NCBI GenBank assembly: GCA_021817025.1
Contig: JAKAWF010000252.1
Span: forward strand, 1-5,590
DNA length: 5,590 bases
From: a bacterium
GTDB lineage: Bacteria > Chloroflexota > Dormibacteria > UBA8260 > Bog-877
Direction of reading: 5' to 3'
The notes under the pieces were generated by a model, which was given only the letters and a program-made list of their open reading frames with translations, searched no databases and was not told the origin of the DNA. This document shows positions 1 to 5,106 of this stretch, one piece after another; position 1 is the stretch's first letter, and the number at the start of each line of letters is the position of its first letter. The position numbers and the translations under genes are program-made.

Positions 1-428
1 GCCACCACGACCCGACGCCCCTGGATGCCCAGCAGGACCTCGAACCAGCCGAAGCCCACGCGCGACAGGCGGTCCTTGTGCTCGACCACGAGCGTCCCCC
101 ACTCATCGGAGCGCAACAGCTTGGTGAGCCGCGGGCGGCTGTCGTTCACCCCCGATGCCACCTCCTTCACCACCGCAACCACTGACAGTCCGGCGGCGTT
201 CGCGAACGCGGCCATCCGCTCGGCCTGGCGGTCGAGCTCGGCCTTCTGCTTGGGGGTGGAGACCCGCGCATAGACAGCCGCCTTGCCAATAAGAGCGTGT
301 GCCGGGTCGGGGACCACGACATGTCCGGTGTCGCCCAGATACGCCCCCTCGATCCTCCCCGCCTTGAAGCGGTTCCATGCGGCCCTGTACTGGATGCCGT
401 TGCGCTTGGCATACTCCGATAGCTTCAT
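1..428 (-). CDS. tnpA: IS607-family serine recombinase (TnpA), 3' end cut by window edge
   Basis: The ATG at 428-426 opens 142 uninterrupted codons that run off the left edge. It is a small serine site-specific recombinase, the enzyme that moves IS607 elements. Residues 1-40 form a MerR-like helix-turn-helix (begins MKLSEYAKRNGI, then YRAAWNRFKAGRI), typical of IS607 TnpA, which has its DNA-binding domain at the N-terminus, unlike classical resolvases. The resolvase catalytic domain starts near residue 49 (KAAVYARVST), with Arg55 and the nucleophile Ser57. Then come a Gln/Glu/Arg-rich helix (61-72), SGVNDSRPRL at 92-101, and EHKDRLSRVGF at 116-126 with the conserved Asp/Arg pair. Family members are usually about 190-220 residues, so roughly 50-75 residues lie outside the window. 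A tnpB gene commonly follows tnpA in these elements and would be further left; it is not visible. I see no frameshift in the visible part, but no strong Shine-Dalgarno either. Confidence 0.9.
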   Translation of the reverse strand, partial: MKLSEYAKRNGIQYRAAWNRFKAGRIEGAYLGDTGHVVVPDPAHALIGKAAVYARVSTPKQKAELDRQAERMAAFANAAGLSVVAVVKEVASGVNDSRPRLTKLLRSDEWGTLVVEHKDRLSRVGFGWFEVLLGIQGRRVVV

Positions 429-485
429 TGCACAAAGGTACCACATTCTACATTACTACGTGTTTATACTATGGGACAAGGAACC
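429..485. mobile_element. AT-rich candidate end of the IS607-family element
   Basis: The segment between the tnpA start codon and the PIN gene is markedly AT-rich in an otherwise very GC-rich window. It contains short direct repeats: ACATT at 443-447 and 450-454, and TACTA at 454-458 and 467-471. IS607 elements normally end a short distance upstream of tnpA, lack long terminal inverted repeats, and insert at a dinucleotide, often GG. GG occurs at 473-475 and 480-481. The exact junction cannot be set from one copy. GC-rich sequence resumes at about 485, so the end probably lies between about 440 and 485. This is an inference from composition and from knowledge of the family. Confidence 0.5.
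465..470 (+). promoter_or_regulatory. Candidate -10 box (TATACT) upstream of the PIN gene
   Basis: TATACT lies 28 bases before the GTG at 499, giving a predicted transcript start near 477 and a short leader holding AAGGAA (479-484). No good -35 box is seen at normal spacing. On the other strand TAGTAT (471-466) and TAGAAT (450-445) could serve tnpA, so this AT-rich piece may fire both ways. If it belongs to the insertion element, the PIN gene would be read from a promoter brought by the element. Confidence 0.35.
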
Positions 486-498
486 CTTTGCCAACACC

Positions 499-882
499 GT
501 GACTGCGGGCCTCGCCCATGACACCGGGGCCCTGATCGCCGCCGAGCGCAGGGACCGCTTGGTGTGGTCGCTGCACCGAGCGGCGCTGAGCCTGGACATC
601 AGCCCGACGGTGCCGGTGGGAGTGCTCGCCGGGGCCTGGCGCGGTTGCCCCCAGCACCGTCTGTCCCGGCTCCTGCGGGGCTGCTCCGTCCACCCCTTCC
701 CCGAGTCTCAGGCTCGTGCCGTCGGGGTCCTGGCTGCGTCACCGGGCCTTGACGACACGGTTGGCCTGACCGTGGCCGAGATCGCCATGCGGCGCAAACG
801 AGCGGTGGGGACCTCCAACCGCAGGCACATCGAGCAGATTGCCAACGCTGTCGGGCGTGCTCTGGTCATCCACGACGCGTGA
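499..882 (+). CDS. PIN-domain VapC-like protein with degenerate active site
   Basis: A 127-residue protein of normal length for VapC-like PIN nucleases, which are Mg-dependent RNases and usually toxins of type II toxin-antitoxin pairs. The GTG start is chosen because family proteins begin a few residues before the first metal-binding Asp, here AHDTGALIAAERRDR (Asp8). The open frame upstream is antisense to tnpA. The middle shows VPVGVLAGAWRG (38-49) and RLLRGC (57-62), and the end matches the family (AEIAMRRKRAV, HIEQIANAVGR). Active-site positions look changed: the usual DVVDA is DTVGL (86-90), losing its second Asp, the usual TSD is TSN (105-107), and the usual Q or E after VLA is Gly45. 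The fold is probably kept but catalysis is doubtful. No antitoxin gene is present directly upstream, where the IS607 end lies. The Shine-Dalgarno-like AAGGAA at 479-484 is rather far from the start. It may be a decaying gene. Confidence 0.75.
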   Translation: MTAGLAHDTGALIAAERRDRLVWSLHRAALSLDISPTVPVGVLAGAWRGCPQHRLSRLLRGCSVHPFPESQARAVGVLAASPGLDDTVGLTVAEIAMRRKRAVGTSNRRHIEQIANAVGRALVIHDA

Positions 883-1006
883 GTGATCGTTGCGTTTCCC
901 CCAGGGGCGTCGCCCGCCGAGGTGACTGGGAAGAGGACTCACATCCGAGCGGGCAATCGCCCACTCCCGCCGACGCACCGGGGTTCGCGCCTTGGTTGGG
1001 CGACCT

Positions 1007-1240
1007 TCACCCGATCGCCCGACCGAAGGAGCGGGCGGCCCCGGCCAGCACCGCCGACACTTCCATGATGAGGAAACCCTCCCCGACGTTGGCGTTGGCG
1101 ATGTTGCCCGGGAAGATGGCCCGCGCCGCCGTGACCGCGTGGGAGAGCGGGCCCGAGCCTCGTCCGGTCCAGATGCCAGCCGTGAGCACAGAAGCGGACC
1201 ATCCGGCCTGCCGATAGGCCCCAGTTGTCCGGCTGCCCAC
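1007..1240 (-). CDS. Unrecognised 77-codon ORF, possibly a gene remnant
   Basis: A GTG at 1240 opens a minus-strand frame ending in TGA at 1007. I do not recognise the product. From about residue 29 onward nearly every codon ends in G or C, the signature of real genes in this window. The peptide there (FPGNIANANVGEGF, residues 43-56, then IMEVSAVLAGAARSFGRAIG to the stop) looks like a natural, alanine/glycine-rich helical tail rather than random translation. The first 28 residues look less protein-like, so this may be the 3' end of a longer gene whose start was lost, or a short gene starting at an internal codon. It faces away from the PucR-type regulator gene, an arrangement often seen between such regulators and a target, but there is no functional evidence for a link. 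Confidence 0.4.
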   Translation of the reverse strand: MGSRTTGAYRQAGWSASVLTAGIWTGRGSGPLSHAVTAARAIFPGNIANANVGEGFLIMEVSAVLAGAARSFGRAIG

Positions 1241-1250
1241 CTGCAGGTGG
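1237..1250. repeat. 14-bp perfect palindrome, candidate operator
   Basis: CCACCTGCAGGTGG reads the same on both strands. It overlaps the GTG of the minus-strand ORF at 1240 and lies 26 bases upstream of the candidate -10 box (1276-1281) of the regulator gene. That is a suitable place for a dimeric regulator to act on both directions. Which protein would bind is unknown; the PucR-type regulator itself is the obvious first guess. Confidence 0.35.
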
Positions 1251-1275
1251 TGCCGGCTCGCGGCCGGGTCTGATC

Positions 1276-1281
1276 TATGCT
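1276..1281 (+). promoter_or_regulatory. Candidate -10 box (TATGCT) for the regulator gene
   Basis: TATGCT fits the TAnnnT form seen in high-GC bacteria. No convincing -35 box is found 16-18 bases upstream. The predicted transcript start is near 1288, giving a leader of about 60 bases to the ATG at 1351, or a nearly leaderless message if translation starts at the GTG at 1291. Confidence 0.35.
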
Positions 1282-1321
1282 GACGGGGCCGTGGTCGTGA
1301 GCCCCAGCGGTCCTCGCCCAG

Positions 1322-1339
1322 CGCGCCGTGAACGGCGCG
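1322..1339. repeat. 18-bp interrupted palindrome just before the regulator start
   Basis: CGCGCCGT and ACGGCGCG are exact inverted copies around a central GA. The site ends 11 bases before the preferred ATG at 1351. As DNA it could be an operator for autoregulation. As RNA the short loop makes a stable hairpin less likely, unless inner pairs open. If translation really starts at 1291 or earlier, the palindrome would lie inside the coding region and lose much of this meaning. Confidence 0.35.
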
Positions 1340-1350
1340 GCTATGAGGGC

Positions 1351-2598
1351 ATGCCCTCCGTCAACCCCGTCATCATCCAGTCCCTGCGGGTCAGGATGGA
1401 GAGGGTGGCCCGCCGCATGGCAATTGAGATGGCCCGCATGATCCCCCTGGCAGAGGGCGTCGACGGCGGTTCGGCATTCTCCAGCGAGGTGCTCGCCGCC
1501 TGCCGCGAGGGAGTCGGAACTCTGCTCTCACTGTGGGAGGAGTCCAGGGCGCCCTCGCTGTCAGAGCTCCGGCAGCTGTCGCGCATCGGCGGACGGATGG
1601 CTAGCACGGGAGTTCCTCTCGACGCCATCCTGCGGGCCTACCGAGTCGCGGCGCAGGTCATCTGGCAGCATGTCATCGAGGTGGTGCGCAATCACCCTGA
1701 GATCGAGGCCCAGTCGGTCCTGACAGCCGTGGGCCCATTGTTCGACTACCTGGACGCCATCAGCGTGGCCGTGAGCACCAGCTACCTGGAGACCAGGGAG
1801 CAGAGCCGCCGAGAGCAGGATCGCCAGTACGACCAATTCTTCGCCGAGGTCCTGGGCGGGACCGCCGACGCTGAGATGGTCACCAAGGCCGCGACCGGAG
1901 GCACCGTCCTGGACTTTCCATACCGGCTGGTATTGGTGGCTGCCGACGACACCGCGACGGAGGCCACCGTCGCGACCGCCTGGATGGCCTTGGGAGCCCA
2001 CGTCGCCCTCTACCAGGCCAGCGTCGTGGCGCTGGTCCCCACTCAGGTCAAGATCACGACCCTGCAGCGCCACCTGCGGGTTGCGGTCGGCACCGAGATG
2101 ATCCCCTGGGAGATGGCGGTGGGGCCGGTCGCGGCGCAGCTGGCCGACACCCCAGCAGCCGTCAGGGCCACGCGCGCAGCCCTGGTGGTGGGGCAGATCC
2201 TGATGCCGAACGACAGGCTGCACTATGCCAGCAAGCTCCATCCCTATCTCGCCTGGCTTCAGGACCTCCGGGGTTTGCGCGACTTCGTCGAGCTCACCCT
2301 GGGTCCGCTGCTGGCGCGGGCGAAGGTCCGCAACACCCCGCTCAGGGAGACCCTCGAAGTGGTGCTGGCCCAGGGCGGGCTGAGCGAGGCGGCCCGTGCG
2401 CTTCACATCCACCGCCACACCTTGCTCTACCGTATGGAACGGATCGAGCAGTTGATCGGGAGCTGGGACCAGGCCGACGATCGACTGCGCCTGGAACTGG
2501 CTTTGAAGGGCTACCGACTTCTGCAATCGGTCTCTGAGAGCGCTCCCGCCAGCAACAGCCCCGGAGGCGGCCGGCTCCCGACGGCCGGGGCCAGGTAG
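1351..2598 (+). CDS. PucR/CdaR-type transcriptional regulator with RsbRD-like N-terminal domain
   Basis: A 415-residue cytoplasmic regulator. Residues about 10-150 are all-helical and resemble the RsbRD N-terminal domain found in PucR-like regulators (IGGRMASTGVPLDAILRAYR and the following VIWQHVIEVV). Residues about 165-300 match the degenerate GGDEF-like middle domain of the CdaR/PucR group. Residues about 331-392 are the C-terminal PucR helix-turn-helix, with GGLSEAARALHIHRHTLLYR and MERIEQLIGSW, then the usual DDRLRLELALKGYRLL tail. Such proteins activate or repress genes for purine, amino-acid or sugar use; the effector and targets cannot be told here. The frame is open back to a TTG at 1225, with GTGs at 1291 and 1297. 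I prefer the ATG at 1351 because family-like sequence begins right after it, although its GAGGG is only one base away. A start at 1291 cannot be excluded. The nearby palindromes suggest autoregulation. Confidence 0.9.
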   Translation: MPSVNPVIIQSLRVRMERVARRMAIEMARMIPLAEGVDGGSAFSSEVLAACREGVGTLLSLWEESRAPSLSELRQLSRIGGRMASTGVPLDAILRAYRVAAQVIWQHVIEVVRNHPEIEAQSVLTAVGPLFDYLDAISVAVSTSYLETREQSRREQDRQYDQFFAEVLGGTADAEMVTKAATGGTVLDFPYRLVLVAADDTATEATVATAWMALGAHVALYQASVVALVPTQVKITTLQRHLRVAVGTEMIPWEMAVGPVAAQLADTPAAVRATRAALVVGQILMPNDRLHYASKLHPYLAWLQDLRGLRDFVELTLGPLLARAKVRNTPLRETLEVVLAQGGLSEAARALHIHRHTLLYRMERIEQLIGSWDQADDRLRLELALKGYRLLQSVSESAPASNSPGGGRLPTAGAR

Positions 2599-2620
2599 AG
2601 GGCATTCGGAGCGCAGATCA

Positions 2621-2654
2621 TGACCGGGCTGCCGGGGAGCTGCGAGTCCGGTCA
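2621..2654 (+). terminator. Stem-loop after the regulator gene, terminator-like without T-run
   Basis: TGACCGGGCT (2621-2630) pairs with AGTCCGGTCA (2645-2654) as a 10-bp stem with one G-U pair and a 14-base loop, starting 23 bases after the regulator stop codon. The place and the GC-rich stem fit a transcript end. No U-tract follows, so it may instead be a stabilising 3' hairpin or act with Rho. Confidence 0.4.
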
Positions 2655-2702
2655 GATCGGCACGGAACGAGCCGGGATGTCTGAGGGATACTTCTGCTCG
2701 CC

Positions 2703-3092
2703 ATGACCGCACTCAAGGACCCCGCGGGGACCAGCGGAGAGGACTCGGCGCTGACCTGGGTCGCCGCCCTGGGCGCCGCGGACATTGCCGCCTTCCTGTC
2801 GGCGCGCCGGGGCACCCTCTTCGCCAAGTCCCGGTCACGGGCAGGGGGCTCGGTGGCAGGACTGGTGCTGTGGACCGCCCTCCGGGCCAGTTGCCGGCTC
2901 TCCGCCTCCCAGCCCGAGTCGAGCCGCCGGCAACAGCTCACCACCGGACTCGCCTTGGCGTGCGGGCTGGGCAATCTCTCGCTCTTCGCAGTGCACCTGC
3001 GGATCGCAAGAGGGCGCCTCCGCTCCCTGCCTGGGGCGGCCCTGGGAGCGGTGGCACTGGTCCTGGGCGCGCGGCGCCTGCTCTTGCGATAA
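2703..3092 (+). CDS. Small integral membrane protein of unknown function
   Basis: A 129-residue protein with strongly GC-biased third codon positions, so very probably a real gene, but I do not recognise the family. It has a short polar start, then hydrophobic stretches at about residues 18-34, 47-62, 80-98 and 109-122, separated by Arg-rich segments (SARRGTLFAKSRSRAGG; RIARGRLRS) and ending in ARRLLLR. This predicts three or four membrane passes with basic loops likely facing the cytoplasm. The ATG is chosen because the frame has no good earlier start. GAGGGA at 2684-2689 is about 14 bases upstream, far for a Shine-Dalgarno; GATACT at 2687-2692 could be a -10 box giving an almost leaderless message. 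It follows the regulator on the same strand after a 104-base gap and ends 9 bases before the convergent tRNA-Glu. The last 90 bases carry a nested inverted repeat. Confidence 0.7.
   Translation: MTALKDPAGTSGEDSALTWVAALGAADIAAFLSARRGTLFAKSRSRAGGSVAGLVLWTALRASCRLSASQPESSRRQQLTTGLALACGLGNLSLFAVHLRIARGRLRSLPGAALGAVALVLGARRLLLR
3003..3090. repeat. Nested inverted repeat spanning the 3' end of the membrane protein gene
   Basis: The outer arms are ATCGCAAGAGGGCGCC (3003-3018) and GGCGCCTGCTCTTGCGAT (3073-3090). They pair over 16 bp, with TG (3079-3080) as the only bulge. Inside lies a second perfect 8-bp pair, CCGCTCCC (3020-3027) with GGGAGCGG (3044-3051). The right arm ends on the first base of the TAA stop. 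It may fold in the message, or work as a two-way transcript barrier between the membrane gene and the convergent tRNA-Glu. Confidence 0.6.
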
Positions 3093-3101
3093 CCCAGTCC
3101 C

Positions 3102-3173
3102 TACCCGCACGGGGAGTCGAACCCCGGTTACCACCTTGAAAGGGTGATGTCCTGACCGCTAGACGATGCGGGC
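3102..3173 (-). tRNA. tRNA-Glu (anticodon UUC)
   Basis: A complete 72-base cloverleaf on the minus strand. The acceptor stem GCCCGCA pairs with TGCGGGT, with a G-U first pair, and the discriminator is A. The D arm is GTCTAGCGGTCAGGAC. The anticodon arm is TCACC-CTTTCAA-GGTGG with anticodon TTC, which reads GAA and GAG. The variable loop is TAAC and the T arm is CGGGG-TTCGACT-CCCCG. CCA is not encoded. It is divergent from the gltX unit, whose product charges it. Confidence 0.96.
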
Positions 3174-3189
3174 TGGGGCCAGAGCTCCC

Positions 3190-3197
3190 TCTATACT
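3190..3197. promoter_or_regulatory. Symmetric -10 region, possible bidirectional promoter for tRNA-Glu and the gltX unit
   Basis: The plus strand reads TATACT at 3192-3197, close to the consensus, with a predicted start near 3204 and a leader of about 47 bases to the ATG at 3251. The minus strand reads TATAGA at 3195-3190, with a predicted start near 3183, about 10 bases before the tRNA-Glu 5' end. The two share the central TATA. Symmetric -10 elements driving both strands are a known feature of bacterial promoters. No clear -35 box is seen on either side. The plus-strand call is firmer than the minus-strand one. Confidence 0.5.
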
Positions 3198-3201
3198 CGC
3201 A

Positions 3202-3228
3202 GGAAGGAGGGGAGCTCCAGGCTCCCTC
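3202..3228 (+). promoter_or_regulatory. Leader with orphan Shine-Dalgarno-like run and hairpin
   Basis: Just after the predicted start of the gltX unit lies GGAAGGAGGGG (3202-3212), an excellent ribosome-binding match. No start codon follows at usable spacing, and the next ATG is at 3251. GAGGGGAGC (3207-3215) can pair with GCTCCCTC (3221-3228) around a TCCAG loop with one bulged G, hiding most of the purine run. It could be a ribosome standby or control site, or chance in a GC-rich leader. Confidence 0.3.
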
Positions 3229-3250
3229 GGCTGGCGGAGTTGAGTGGGAC

Positions 3251-3481
3251 ATGGCTGAGCGACGATCTTCCGACGAAGCAGCGGCCGGGGAGCCCGACGA
3301 TCCCAGGTTCTTGGCCCAGCGTTATGGAAGCCTGCGAACCACCGGGGTCACGGTGAGCAGCGACAGCCGGGCGGAGGTGGTGATCGGCGGGTCGCCCCTG
3401 GAGGGCTGGATCATCGCCACGGTACTGTTGCTGGCAAGCTGCCTCGCGATGGGTATCTACCTGCTCGTTCTGCACCGTTGA
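3251..3481 (+). CDS. Small single-pass membrane protein upstream of gltX
   Basis: A 76-residue protein I cannot place in a family. The first half is polar and charged (MAERRSSDEAAAGEPDDPR). Residues about 23-48 could form short beta strands (YGSLRTTGVTVSSDSRAEVVIGG with Val/Thr alternation). Residues 53-73 form one strong hydrophobic helix (WIIATVLLLASCLAMGIYLL), followed by a short VLHR end. It is therefore probably a tail-anchored protein with its N-terminal part in the cytoplasm, though orientation is not certain. It is the first gene after the TATACT promoter. Its TGA lies 20 bases before the preferred gltX ATG and overlaps a possible TTG start of gltX, so the two are almost surely co-transcribed. 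No strong ribosome site sits directly before the ATG; GGAG at 3236-3239 is the best nearby. Confidence 0.65.
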   Translation: MAERRSSDEAAAGEPDDPRFLAQRYGSLRTTGVTVSSDSRAEVVIGGSPLEGWIIATVLLLASCLAMGIYLLVLHR

Positions 3482-3501
3482 GCCCTGATTCGCCGGGCGA
3501 C

Positions 3502-4965
3502 ATGCTGGCCCGAGGCGAACTCCCAGGGAGCCGGCGGCTTCGGTTCGCTCCCAGTCCAACCGGCCAGCTCCACGTAGGCAACGTCCGCACTGCCCTGCTC
3601 AGCTACTGCCTGGCCGGCATCGAGGGGAGGTTCCTGCTCCGGATCGAAGACACCGATCGGGAGCGCTACCTGCCCGAGGCGGTCCCGGAATACCTCAAGA
3701 CGCTGACCTGGCTCGGCCTCGCCTGGGACGAGGGGCCGGACATCGGTGGGCCCTGCGGGCCCTATGTCGAATCTGAGCGGCTCGGCTACTACCGCGCGGC
3801 GGCCGACCGGCTGCTGGAGGTGGGGACGGCCTACCCCTGCTTCTGCAGCCGAGAGCGGCTGGAGGAGTTGCGGGCCGCCCAACGGGCGGCGGGCCTGCCC
3901 ACCCGCTACGACGGCCGGTGCCGCGCCCTGACCGAGGCTCAATCCAAGACCGCAGTCGGAAGCGGTGCCGACCACGTGATCCGGTTGAGGATGCCGCCCG
4001 GGCAGTCCCGCTGGATCGACCTGGTGCTCGGCCCTCAGGAGTTCCAGAACGAGGAGATCGACGATCAGATCCTGATCAAGTCGGATGGCTTCCCCACCTA
4101 CCATCTGGCCCAGGTGGTGGACGACCATTTGATGGGTATCACCCATGTGATCCGGGGAGTGGATTGGGTCCCCTCGACCCCCAAGCACCTGGCTGTGTAC
4201 GCCGCCCTGGGCTGGGATCCGCCGGCCCTGGCCCACGTGCCGCTGGTGCTGGGACCCGACCACAAGAAGTTGGCCAAGCGCCACGGGGCGATGGCGGTCA
4301 GTGAGTACCGGGAAATGGGCTACCTACCTGAGGCGCTGGTCAACTTCCTGGCCTTCTTGGGCTGGTCGCCCGGCACCGAGGAGGAGGTTTTCAGCCTGGC
4401 GGAGCTGAGAGCCCGGATGGGCTTCGAACGGCTCCAGTCCAGCCCAGCCGTCTTCGATCAGCAGCGGCTGGACTACCTCAACGGGGTCTGGATCCGCCGC
4501 CTCTCGGTCCCCGACCTGGCCGCCCGCCTGCGGGAGTTCCTGCCCCAGGCAAGAGAGGAGCAGCTCACCCCGATCGCGGCGATGGTGCAGGAGAGGATCC
4601 GCCGACTGGACGAGGTCCCGTCGCTATTGGAATTCGCCTTCACGGAGCCGATGCCGGCGCTGGAGCTGCTGTCTGGGCAGCTGGCGCCCGATGTCGCCCG
4701 ACAGTTTCTGGAACTGGCAGATCCGCTTCTGGATGGGGATCTGGGTGACCTCATGGAGCGGCTGAAGGAGGCTTCGGCAGGATCGTTCCCGGAGGACGCC
4801 AAGCAGGCTAAGCAGCACTTCAAGGAGTGCATGCAGGTCCTGCGGGTGGCGATCACGGGACAGCGAATCTCACCTCCATTGCCGGAGTCCATATCTCTGA
4901 TCGGCAAGGAGACCGCCCACCGAAGGATCGCCAGTGCGGTCGAGCGGCTCATACACGTGTCGTGA
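3502..4965 (+). CDS. gltX: Glutamate--tRNA ligase
   Basis: A 487-residue cytoplasmic class I aminoacyl-tRNA synthetase of normal length that joins glutamate to tRNA using ATP. The HIGH-type motif is HVGN at 24-27 within RFAPSPTGQLHVGNVRTALL, and the KMSKS-type loop is KKLAKRHG at 255-262. A zinc-site pattern is present: Cys113, Cys115, Tyr136 and Cys140 (CFC ... RYDGRC). Other landmarks are RIEDTDRERY, the catalytic-domain segment SDGFPTYHLAQVVDDHLMGI, and a helical anticodon-binding region from about 300 to the end. One active-site strand reads RGVDW (218-222) where RGEEW is usual. The frame also has a TTG at 3478 overlapping the upstream stop (TTGA); I prefer the ATG at 3502, preceded by a weak GGGCGA. 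In many bacteria lacking GlnRS this enzyme also charges tRNA-Gln, consistent with tRNA-Glu and tRNA-Gln genes on either side; whether this one does is not shown by sequence alone. Confidence 0.97.
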   Translation: MLARGELPGSRRLRFAPSPTGQLHVGNVRTALLSYCLAGIEGRFLLRIEDTDRERYLPEAVPEYLKTLTWLGLAWDEGPDIGGPCGPYVESERLGYYRAAADRLLEVGTAYPCFCSRERLEELRAAQRAAGLPTRYDGRCRALTEAQSKTAVGSGADHVIRLRMPPGQSRWIDLVLGPQEFQNEEIDDQILIKSDGFPTYHLAQVVDDHLMGITHVIRGVDWVPSTPKHLAVYAALGWDPPALAHVPLVLGPDHKKLAKRHGAMAVSEYREMGYLPEALVNFLAFLGWSPGTEEEVFSLAELRARMGFERLQSSPAVFDQQRLDYLNGVWIRRLSVPDLAARLREFLPQAREEQLTPIAAMVQERIRRLDEVPSLLEFAFTEPMPALELLSGQLAPDVARQFLELADPLLDGDLGDLMERLKEASAGSFPEDAKQAKQHFKECMQVLRVAITGQRISPPLPESISLIGKETAHRRIASAVERLIHVS

Positions 4966-5007
4966 GCCCGACCTCCGGCCACTGAGGAGCTGCGCCCCCG
5001 CCTTGAC

Positions 5008-5029
5008 TGCCAGCCCCAGACTCCTGGCA
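5008..5029 (+). terminator. Weak stem-loop between gltX and tRNA-Gln
   Basis: TGCCAG (5008-5013) and CTGGCA (5024-5029) can form a 6-bp stem with a 10-base loop, 42 bases after the gltX stop. No U-run follows, and the stem is short. It may equally be chance. If it does not stop transcription, gltX and tRNA-Gln could share a transcript. Confidence 0.2.
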
Positions 5030-5032
5030 AGG

Positions 5033-5038
5033 TACTAT
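5033..5038 (+). promoter_or_regulatory. Candidate -10 box (TACTAT) for tRNA-Gln
   Basis: TACTAT is the best TAnnnT match in the 141-base gap between gltX and tRNA-Gln. It predicts a start near 5045 and a leader of about 60 bases. A TTGACT at 5003-5008 looks like a -35 box but is 24 bases away, too far for a normal pair. Confidence 0.35.
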
Positions 5039-5106
5039 CTCTTGCGGCCCATGCCGGCCGCGGGGCAACCTCGCAGCGAGTGGAGCGCCGTCAGGCGGGC
5101 GGGCAT

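Noticed and set aside
103..444. 113-codon minus-strand ORF starting near 444
   Set aside because: It is a frame shadow of tnpA; only the frame starting at 428 gives a recognisable HTH plus resolvase sequence.
283..498. Long 5' extension of the PIN-gene open frame
   Set aside because: It is antisense to the clearly coding IS607 tnpA and crosses the AT-rich element end; PIN homology begins only at about 499.
883..1006. Possible gene or structure just after the PIN gene
   Set aside because: All frames are short and lack ribosome sites or recognisable motifs; only short GC-rich self-complementary bits are seen.
1225..1350. N-terminal extension of the PucR-type regulator from the TTG at 1225
   Set aside because: The extension is Pro/Gly/Arg-rich, covers a likely promoter and two palindromes, and is unlike the family N-terminus. 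A start at 1291 stays possible.
1561..2712. 383-codon minus-strand ORF
   Set aside because: It is a shadow of the regulator gene in a GC-rich sequence; its translation shows no domain, and the plus strand has clear family motifs.
3457..4284. 275-codon minus-strand ORF opposite gltX
   Set aside because: It is a shadow of gltX; the sequence is low-complexity and lacks any motif.
5003..5038. TTGACT ... TACTAT as a full sigma-70 promoter
   Set aside because: The gap is 24 bases, outside the usual 16-19, so only the -10 box is kept as a candidate.
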